Positions 1-5,492 of a stretch of DNA of 11,841 bases are shown in pieces; positions within the stretch are counted from its first letter, which is position 1, and every line of letters starts with the position of its first letter. The stretch spans positions 1 to 11,841 of the forward strand of contig JAHFOU010000038.1 in the NCBI GenBank assembly GCA_023261525.1. The letters are read 5' to 3'. The notes below the pieces were generated by a model. That model had not been told where the DNA came from and did not search any database. It was given only the letters and a program-made list of their open reading frames with translations. Both the position numbers and the translations under genes were made by a program. This stretch comes from Planctomycetota bacterium. Lineage in GTDB: Bacteria > Planctomycetota > SBBH01 > JAHFOU01.

Positions 1-1178
1 GGCTGGACGGCGGCGACCAGGACCCCGGCCGCATCGGGCAGGCTGTAGATCAGGCGGGCCCTGGCCACCACCCGCTGGACGCTCAACCCCAGGGTCTCGT
101 AGACCCGCATCGGGATTTCCCCGATCTGGTTGTTCGCCCGGGGGGCCGGCTCGTCCTCCTTCAGCTGGAAGGCGATCTTCCGGTTCCTGGATTCGGCGGC
201 CTCGCCGGGACGGACCACCTCGAAGGTGACGGAGGTGCCCACCTCCCGGGTCACCAGGCGCCAGTTGAAACGGAGGGCATCGCCGATCTCCCGGGCCTCC
301 ACCGGAACCCCGTCCATGGACACGATGACGTCGCCTGCCGCGAAGCCGGCGCGCTCGGCCTCGGAGCCGGGGACCACGTGCCCCACCAGGACGCCCGAGG
401 GCACCCCGAGGACCTTGGACATGGTCTCGTCCACGGGCTGGAAGAGCAGGGTCGGCATCGCGGCGCGCTGGAAGTGGCCGTGCTTCAGGTAGTGCTCCTT
501 CAGCACCTTGGCCACGTTGACGGGGATGGCGAACCCGAGGTTCTGCCCCTGGTCGAAGCCGTAGGTGTTGATCCCGATGACCTGGCCCTGCTCGTTGAAG
601 AGGGGCCCGCCCGAGTTGCCGTGGTTGATGGGGGCGTCCATCTGGAAGATGGGGACGAAGGTGTTCAGGTCGGTCCGGTCCACGTTGGAGATGATGCCTC
701 CGGTGAGGGAGCGCTTCAGGCCCTGGGGGGCCCCGAACGCGAAGCAGCGCTGGCCGGCGCGCACCGCGTCGGAATCCCCGAGCGCGACGGGCAGGAGGGG
801 CGTGTCGCCGGCGGCCAGCTCGATCTTGATGAGGGCCACGTCGGGATCCAGGCCGTGCCCGATCACTCGGGCGGGGTATTTCTTGTCGTTGTACAGGGTG
901 ACGGTGATGCGCTTGGCGACCTCCCGGGGGTCCTCGTCCGGGGAGGCGACCACGTGCCCGTTCGTCAGGATGTAGCCGTCCTCCGAGACGATGAACCCGC
1001 TTCCCAGGGCGACCTCATGGCTGATCATGACGACGGAGGGGTCCACCTTCTTGAAGAGGGCCTCCCCGACGCTCTCGGACGGCTTCGCGACGGTTTCGGG
1101 AGCCACCGGGGCGTCCTCGGGGAAGGCGTGGAGGGCGACGGCCAGGGCCAGGACGAAGGGGATGCGTGCCAGGGTCAT
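1..1178 (-). CDS. HtrA/Deg-type exported serine protease with PDZ domains (3' end cut by window edge)
   Basis: Envelope serine protease of the HtrA/DegP type, expected to degrade or hold misfolded periplasmic proteins. I translated the frame by hand; it stays open to base 1, giving 392 residues. Residues 1-18 look like a signal peptide (hydrophobic LALAVALHA before FPED). The chymotrypsin-like domain (about 35-235) has an intact triad: His75 in TNGHVV, Asp113 in DPDVALIKI and Ser189 in GNSGGPL. A first PDZ domain lies at about 245-335, and a second begins near 357 before the edge cuts it. The ATG at 1178 overlaps the stop of the upstream lipoprotein gene (ATGA), and an AAAAGGAGA ribosome site six bases upstream supports this start. 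The two genes are therefore probably coupled in translation. Family assignment is firm; DegP, DegQ or DegS subtype cannot be decided, although the second PDZ argues against DegS. Confidence 0.93.
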   Translation of the reverse strand, partial: MTLARIPFVLALAVALHAFPEDAPVAPETVAKPSESVGEALFKKVDPSVVMISHEVALGSGFIVSEDGYILTNGHVVASPDEDPREVAKRITVTLYNDKKYPARVIGHGLDPDVALIKIELAAGDTPLLPVALGDSDAVRAGQRCFAFGAPQGLKRSLTGGIISNVDRTDLNTFVPIFQMDAPINHGNSGGPLFNEQGQVIGINTYGFDQGQNLGFAIPVNVAKVLKEHYLKHGHFQRAAMPTLLFQPVDETMSKVLGVPSGVLVGHVVPGSEAERAGFAAGDVIVSMDGVPVEAREIGDALRFNWRLVTREVGTSVTFEVVRPGEAAESRNRKIAFQLKEDEPAPRANNQIGEIPMRVYETLGLSVQRVVARARLIYSLPDAAGVLVAAVQ

Positions 1179-2641
1179 GACTTGTCTCCTTTTCCGGACA
1201 GCCTCAGGGTAAGGTTCAGGGCCGCGAAGACCGTGTGGTTCCCGCGGGAGAGTTTGACCAGGACCCCCTCGGCCTTGCGCTTGCGCAGGGACTCCAGGGC
1301 GGAGGTAAAGGCCTTCATGTCCGGCGTCGGCTTCCCGTCCAGGGCCACGAGCACGTCCCCCGGGGCGATGGCCCGTCCGGCCACGGATCCCGGCAGGACC
1401 GAGGTCACCAGGACCCCCTCGCGTTCATAGACCCCCGCGGTCGTCTGGAAGAGCATCTCCGTGAGCCCGCGCACCTGGATGCCCAGGTCGTCGGCCTGGA
1501 AGTCCTCCGGCGCGGGCGCCTTGTCATAGCGGCAGGACAGGGGAAGGCGCTGGCCGTCCCTCAGCACGTCGAAGGTCACCTCCTTGCCCACCTCCGGGGT
1601 GTTGAATTTCCCGAACTGCTCCATCGCCTTGGTTCCGGAGCGGGTGAAGGCCTGGTGGTTCACCCCGACCAGGAGGTCCATGGGCTTGAGCCCCGCCTTG
1701 GCCGCGGGGGAGTCCTTCAGGACCTTGCTGACGCGGATCGACTCCTTGGGCAGGCCCTCGGCCTCGGCGTACTCCTCGTTGACCGCGGCCAGGATCAGTC
1801 CGAGCCAGGGCTTCCCCTTGCCGGGACCCGTCCCTTCCTCCTCGTCGTCGGCGTCCTCCGTGCCGCCGTTGTCGGCGAGCTCGGGCGTCTTCCTGCCGAG
1901 GTCCAGCTTCTTCAGGAGCTCCGGGAAGAACAGGACCTGGTTCTGGCGGGCGATCCCCACGACCCGCCCGTCCAGCCCCGCCAGGACGGATCCCATCCCG
2001 AGGGCACTGCTGTCCATGATGAGCGTGTCCAGCATCCCGGTGACCTTGCCCCGGACGGTGCCCATTCCGGGGAAGACCTGGAAGTCCGTGTCCTTGCCGC
2101 TGGCGGTCAGGACCACCAGGCACTCCCCCCGGCGGGGGAAGGCGGCGTCCGAGGGGCGCGCGGGGACGAAGGCCGGCGCCGCCTTGGGCGCCTGGATCTT
2201 GAGCAGGGTCACCTGGAGCTGGTCATCGGTCTTCTGGATCTCCGCCGGGTACTCCTGGCCGCCCACCCAGACCTTGAGGTCCTGCACCTTCTGCTTGGGG
2301 ATGGCCACGGGGATCAGGACGGTGCCGTCCGCCTGAAGCATCAGTCCCGCAAGGCCGACCTGCTGGGGCCCTTGGGGGGCCGGTTGGCCTCCGGGGCGCC
2401 GGCGTCCGCCGCCGGCGTGGCCCTCGCCCCCTTCCACCACGACCTCCACGAAGACCAGGCTGGGCTCCACGGCCGCGGTGACCCGTTCGGTGGTCTCCGT
2501 GATCGCATGGAGGATGCGGTCCCCTTCCTGGGAAGCCGAAGGGGTCGAGACGGAAGGGGAAGACGAGGTCGGGGTGGGGGCGCAGCCGCCGAGAAGCAGG
2601 GCGGCCAGGCACACGGGGAACACGGGGATTCTTTCGGGCAT
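1175..2641 (-). CDS. Lipoprotein pseudoprotease: HtrA-like fold without catalytic triad, two PDZ domains
   Basis: 488 residues. The N-terminus is a lipoprotein signal with lipobox LGGC (Cys20) followed by Ala, which fits outer-membrane sorting. After a Ser/Thr-rich linker and a Gly/Pro/Arg-rich stretch (about 71-95), residues about 96-235 follow the HtrA protease layout. Aligned by eye to the active neighbour, all triad positions are lost: His becomes Ala113 (VLIPVAIP in place of ILTNGHVV), Asp becomes Gln143 (QVTLLKI in place of DVALIKI), and the GNSGG serine becomes Met216 (LGMGSVL). The strand after the serine loop (DGRVVGI, 224-230) is conserved. An acidic linker (about 258-269) leads to PDZ1 (about 278-370) and PDZ2 (about 384-478). 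I infer a non-catalytic scaffold, substrate-capture or regulatory partner of the protease encoded next. It could alternatively be described simply as a PDZ lipoprotein. The ATG at 2641 has a perfect AGGAGGT site. Confidence 0.88.
   Translation of the reverse strand: MPERIPVFPVCLAALLLGGCAPTPTSSSPSVSTPSASQEGDRILHAITETTERVTAAVEPSLVFVEVVVEGGEGHAGGGRRRPGGQPAPQGPQQVGLAGLMLQADGTVLIPVAIPKQKVQDLKVWVGGQEYPAEIQKTDDQLQVTLLKIQAPKAAPAFVPARPSDAAFPRRGECLVVLTASGKDTDFQVFPGMGTVRGKVTGMLDTLIMDSSALGMGSVLAGLDGRVVGIARQNQVLFFPELLKKLDLGRKTPELADNGGTEDADDEEEGTGPGKGKPWLGLILAAVNEEYAEAEGLPKESIRVSKVLKDSPAAKAGLKPMDLLVGVNHQAFTRSGTKAMEQFGKFNTPEVGKEVTFDVLRDGQRLPLSCRYDKAPAPEDFQADDLGIQVRGLTEMLFQTTAGVYEREGVLVTSVLPGSVAGRAIAPGDVLVALDGKPTPDMKAFTSALESLRKRKAEGVLVKLSRGNHTVFAALNLTLRLSGKGDKS
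1185..1193 (-). promoter_or_regulatory. Ribosome binding site for the HtrA-type protease
   Basis: On the minus strand this reads AAAAGGAGA, six bases before the ATG at 1178. It lies inside the last codons of the upstream lipoprotein gene, so the downstream gene can be translated both by coupling and by its own initiation. Confidence 0.75.
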
Positions 2642-2644
2642 GCG

Positions 2645-2651
2645 ACCTCCT
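2645..2651 (-). promoter_or_regulatory. Strong ribosome binding site for the pseudoprotease lipoprotein
   Basis: The minus strand reads AGGAGGT, a full match to the anti-Shine-Dalgarno core, three bases before the ATG at 2641. It confirms the lipoprotein start and so the presence of its signal peptide. Confidence 0.8.
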
Positions 2652-2665
2652 GCTTTCTTCCTTTT

Positions 2666-2701
2666 CCGGGGGGTACGGACTCCAGGACGAGCCGCCCCCG
2701 G
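2666..2701 (-). other. G/C-rich bulged hairpin between glutamine synthetase and the HtrA pair
   Basis: The outer arms CCGGGGG and CCCCCGG (7 bp) are extended inward by CGG/CCG and CTC/GAG with small bulges, around a six-base loop. It lies in the 79-bp gap after the glutamine synthetase stop and before the lipoprotein ribosome site. No T-run follows on the minus strand (AAAAGGAAG follows instead), so it is not a canonical intrinsic terminator. It may slow or stabilise the transcript end, or mean nothing. Confidence 0.35.
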
Positions 2702-2720
2702 AGGGCTTCAAGATTTCTTG

Positions 2721-4943
2721 TTAGATCAGGAACAGCATCTCGCGGTATTTGGGCAGGGGCCAGAGGGCGTCGTCCACGGTCTCCTCCAGGCGGTCGCAGA
2801 CCGACCTCAACTCGCCCATGGCCGGCAGGACCTCGTCGGCATAGGCGCGGGCCTGCTTGGGCAGGTCCCCGATCCCCTCCGCGGCCTCCTGGGCCTTGCC
2901 GAGGGCGGCAAGCTTGGCGTGCAGGTCGCCGATGGCCTCCGCGCAGGCCTTGAGGTCGTCCACCTGGGGCTGGAGGGTCTTGTTCTGGGTCGGGCCGTTG
3001 ATGGCCTTGGGGGCGCCCAGGGCCGCCTGGGCCTCGGTGATGGACTTCGACAGGGTCCTCTGGTGGGACGTGGCGGCCGGGAGCACCGAGGTCCTCACCA
3101 GGTTGTGGAGGGCGTCCGCCTCGATCTGGATGTCCTTGATGTAGCGCTCCAGGTTCACGTGGTAGCGGGCCTCGACCTCGCCCTCGGTCATCACGCCGGC
3201 CTTGGCGAAGAACTTCGGCGCGTCATCCTTCACCAGCTCCGCCAGGGCCTCGGGGGCCTTGCGCAGGTTCGGCAACCCCCGCTTGGCGGCCTCCTTCACC
3301 CAGGCCGGGTCGTAGTTGTTGCCCTCGAAGCGGACGGGCTTGGTCTCCAGGATGGCCTCGCGGACCACCTCCATGGCGGCCTTGGTCACCGAAACCTTCT
3401 TCGCGACGCGCTTCTGGATGGCGGCGTGCATCTCGTCGAGGGCCTCGGCCACGGCGCTGTTGAGGACCGAGACGGGCCAGGAGATCACCGCGCTGGACGG
3501 CACGGCGCGGAACTCGAACTTGTTGCCCGTGAAGGCGAAGGGCGAGGTGCGGTTGCGGTCCGTGTAGTCGCGGCTGACCTCGGGAAGCTTGCCCAGGCCC
3601 AGCTCGATCAGGCGCTCCTCGCCGCCCTCCTCAAGGCCCTTGCCCTTCTCGATGGCGTTGAGGATGCCGGTGAGCTGTTCGCCCAGGAAGGCGGAGATGA
3701 TGGCCGGGGGCGCCTCGTTGGCCCCCAGGCGGTGGTCGTTGCCCGAGACGGCGATGGCTGCCCTGAGGAGCCCGGCGCGCCGGTGCACGCCCTTCAAGGT
3801 CGCCAGCAGGAAGACCAGGAACTGGAGGTTCTGGGAGGGCGTCTTGCCCGGGTCGAGCAGGTTGGTTCCCTGGTCGTCGGACATGGACCAGTTGTTGTGC
3901 TTGCCCGAGCCGTTCACGCCGGCGAAGGGCTTCTCGTGCAGGAGCAGGGCCAGGTGGTGGCGGCGCGCGACCGAGCGCAGGGTCTCCATGACGAGCTGGT
4001 TGTGGTCGGCCGCGATGTTGGCCTCCTCGAAGATCGGCGCCGTCTCGTACTGGGCGGGCGCCACCTCGTTGTGGCGGGTCTTCACCGGCACCCCGAGCTT
4101 GAACAGTTCGCGCTCGCACTCCTGCATGTAGGCCAGGATGCGGGCCTTGATGGAGCCGAAGTAGTGGTCCTCCAGCTGCTGGCCCTTGGCCGGCTTGGCG
4201 CCCAGCAGGGTCCGCCCCGCGGCGATCAGGTCGGGCCTTAGGGTGTAGAAGGCCTGGTCGATGAGGAAATACTCCTGCTCGGCCCCCAGGGTGGGCACCA
4301 CGCGCTCGCAGGAGCGGCCGAGGAGCTCGATCATCCGGCAGGCGCTCTTGTTCAGGGTCTCCATGGACCTCAGCAGGGGCGTCTTCAGGTCCAGGGCGTG
4401 CCCGTGGTAGGAGATGAAGACCGAGGGGATGCAGAGGGTCTTGCCGTTGGGGCCTTCCATGATGAACACCGGGCTGGAGGCGTCCCAGGCGGTGTAGCCG
4501 CGGGCCTCGAAGGTCGAGCGCATCCCGCCCGAGGGGAAGGAGGAGGCGTCCGGCTCGCTCTGGATGAGCTGGCCGCCCGAGAAGCGCTCGATGGCCTTGC
4601 CCTGGTCGTCAAAGGAGAGGAAGGCGTCGTGCTTCTCGGCGGTCAGGCCCGTCTGGGGCTGGAACCAGTGGCAGAAGTGGGTGGCGCCCTTCTCCAGGGC
4701 CCATTCCTTCATGGCGTGGGCCACGGCGTCGGCGATGGCGCGGTCGAGCTTTTCCCCGCGCTTGACGGTGCGCTGGAGCTTCTTGAAGGCGGAGGACGGG
4801 AGCTTGTCCCGCATCGCGTCCAAGCCGAAGGTGTTCTCCCCGTAGCGCTCGGCGACGCGGTAGGGGGAGGACATCCCGGGGACGATGCGGACCTCGCGGG
4901 CGCGGATCTCCTGGATGGCCTGGGCGCGGGAATTGGCGGGCAT
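2721..4943 (-). CDS. glnN: Glutamine synthetase, type III
   Basis: ATP-dependent condensation of glutamate and ammonia to glutamine, the entry point of nitrogen assimilation; cytoplasmic. The product is 740 residues, close to the usual 700-730 of type III enzymes and far longer than type I (about 470). Signatures seen are the glutamate/metal motif GAEQEYF (about 220-226), HNEVAPAQYE (about 291-300), the type III hallmark NGSGKHNNWS (about 344-353), and the RTSPFAFTGNKFEFR segment (about 465-479) with the extended C-terminal helices of this class. The frame is open far upstream, but the ATG at 4943 has an AAGGAGA site seven bases before it and begins at the expected family N-terminus, so the longer frame is rejected. 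No adenylylation-type (type I) features are evident, so control is probably transcriptional. The gene diverges from a small winged-helix regulator across a gap rich in AATAC/GTATT repeats, the likely control region. Confidence 0.97.
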   Translation of the reverse strand: MPANSRAQAIQEIRAREVRIVPGMSSPYRVAERYGENTFGLDAMRDKLPSSAFKKLQRTVKRGEKLDRAIADAVAHAMKEWALEKGATHFCHWFQPQTGLTAEKHDAFLSFDDQGKAIERFSGGQLIQSEPDASSFPSGGMRSTFEARGYTAWDASSPVFIMEGPNGKTLCIPSVFISYHGHALDLKTPLLRSMETLNKSACRMIELLGRSCERVVPTLGAEQEYFLIDQAFYTLRPDLIAAGRTLLGAKPAKGQQLEDHYFGSIKARILAYMQECERELFKLGVPVKTRHNEVAPAQYETAPIFEEANIAADHNQLVMETLRSVARRHHLALLLHEKPFAGVNGSGKHNNWSMSDDQGTNLLDPGKTPSQNLQFLVFLLATLKGVHRRAGLLRAAIAVSGNDHRLGANEAPPAIISAFLGEQLTGILNAIEKGKGLEEGGEERLIELGLGKLPEVSRDYTDRNRTSPFAFTGNKFEFRAVPSSAVISWPVSVLNSAVAEALDEMHAAIQKRVAKKVSVTKAAMEVVREAILETKPVRFEGNNYDPAWVKEAAKRGLPNLRKAPEALAELVKDDAPKFFAKAGVMTEGEVEARYHVNLERYIKDIQIEADALHNLVRTSVLPAATSHQRTLSKSITEAQAALGAPKAINGPTQNKTLQPQVDDLKACAEAIGDLHAKLAALGKAQEAAEGIGDLPKQARAYADEVLPAMGELRSVCDRLEETVDDALWPLPKYREMLFLI

Positions 4944-4950
4944 GCGGGGG

Positions 4951-4957
4951 TCTCCTT
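4951..4957 (-). promoter_or_regulatory. Ribosome binding site that fixes the glutamine synthetase start
   Basis: The minus strand reads AAGGAGA with a seven-base spacer to the ATG at 4943. This rules out the roughly 400-codon upstream extension of the open frame. Confidence 0.85.
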
Positions 4958-5026
4958 CGGGTTGAGCGGGATTCTGGGGGGTAGGGGCGGGCTGTTCCAG
5001 GTGATTCTGGCCGAAAATGGGTCCTG

Positions 5027-5070
5027 AATACACAGGTTTCATTGTGTGTATTGAAATACTCTGTATATTT
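5027..5070. promoter_or_regulatory. Putative operator: repeated AATAC/GTATT half-sites in the glnN-regulator gap
   Basis: An A/T-rich island sits in an otherwise G/C-rich window, inside the 132-bp divergent gap. It holds a perfect 8-bp inverted repeat, AATACACA (5027-5034) and TGTGTATT (5045-5052), with a 10-base spacer. Next to it is ATAC-TCT-GTAT (5056-5066), nested in AAATA/TATTT (5054-5058 and 5066-5070). Four related half-sites (AATAC or GTATT/GTATA) are thus arranged as two inverted pairs. ArsR-like regulators commonly bind such short inverted repeats overlapping promoters. I infer that the adjacent regulator binds here to control itself and glnN. I could not confidently place the glnN promoter hexamers on the minus strand. 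Confidence 0.6.
5042..5069 (+). promoter_or_regulatory. Candidate promoter of the winged-helix regulator, giving a leaderless mRNA
   Basis: A -10-like TATATT (5064-5069, 5 of 6 to consensus) lies six bases before the GTG start at 5076, so transcription would begin at or next to the start codon. A weak -35-like TTGTGT (5042-5047) lies 16 bases upstream and overlaps the right arm of the inverted repeat. No Shine-Dalgarno sequence is visible before the GTG, which fits a leaderless message. Occupancy of the repeat would be expected to block this promoter. Confidence 0.5.
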
Positions 5071-5075
5071 GTGCC

Positions 5076-5492
5076 GTGGACCCCGTCCGTCGCGCCCGTC
5101 TCTTTGCCTGCCTGCATCCCCTGCGCCAGCGCCTGCTGGAGGCCCTCTCCCGGGTTCCGGGCTCCAGCCAGAGCCTGGCCCGCCGCTTGGGCGAGTCCCA
5201 GCCCAAGGTCCACTACCACCTCAAGCGCCTGGAGGCGGCTGGCCTGATCCGCGTGGGCGAGGAGCGCCGCAAGCGCGGGATGATGGAGAAGCTCTACACC
5301 GCCGAGCCCGGGGCGGCGGAGGATCCGGCGGGGGAGGAGGGGCTGGAGTCGAGGACCCTGAGCCTCACGTCCGGCCAGGCCCACCAGTTCCGCGAGGACC
5401 TGGCCCGCCTGATCCGCCAGTACCAGGTCCGGGAGGGAGCCGGGGGCCGGCCCCATCGCCTGTCCTGGTCCCTGGCGGAGCCTGAAGGCTAG
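5076..5492 (+). CDS. ArsR-like winged-helix transcriptional regulator, divergent from glnN
   Basis: 138 residues. Residues about 8-75 form an ArsR-like winged helix-turn-helix: a helical LFACLHPLRQRLLEAL start, the SQSLARRLGESQPKVHYHLKRLEAAGLI helix-turn-helix at about 31-58 with the recognition helix near 42-55, then a basic wing (EERRKRGMMEKLY). The C-terminal part (about 90-136) has a helix (SGQAHQFREDLARLIRQY) that may dimerise or sense. Only one cysteine is present (Cys12) and there is no clustered Cys/His metal site, so it is unlikely to sense metal like classic ArsR. I chose the GTG at 5076; no ribosome site is visible and the start abuts a -10-like element. The position opposite glnN and the inverted repeats between them suggest that it controls nitrogen assimilation and its own gene, which is inference. 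Its TAG shares the four bases CTAG with the convergent sigma-fusion gene. Confidence 0.85.
   Translation: MDPVRRARLFACLHPLRQRLLEALSRVPGSSQSLARRLGESQPKVHYHLKRLEAAGLIRVGEERRKRGMMEKLYTAEPGAAEDPAGEEGLESRTLSLTSGQAHQFREDLARLIRQYQVREGAGGRPHRLSWSLAEPEG

Noticed and set aside
1235..4241. Two plus-strand frames of 572 and 587 codons opposite the pseudoprotease and glutamine synthetase genes.
   Set aside because: They are Gly/Arg/Leu-rich mirror frames typical of high-G+C antisense strands, with no recognisable domain, and the opposite strand carries well-supported genes.
4944..5060. A sigma-54 promoter for glnN, as is common for glutamine synthetase genes.
   Set aside because: I found no GG and GC pair at the required -24/-12 spacing with a plausible surrounding consensus; CCTGGAACAGCCCGC has the wrong spacing.
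5042..5485. Alternative plus-strand frame of 147 codons over the regulator.
   Set aside because: It becomes a Pro/Gly-rich shadow and lacks domain character, whereas the frame starting at 5076 gives a clean winged helix.
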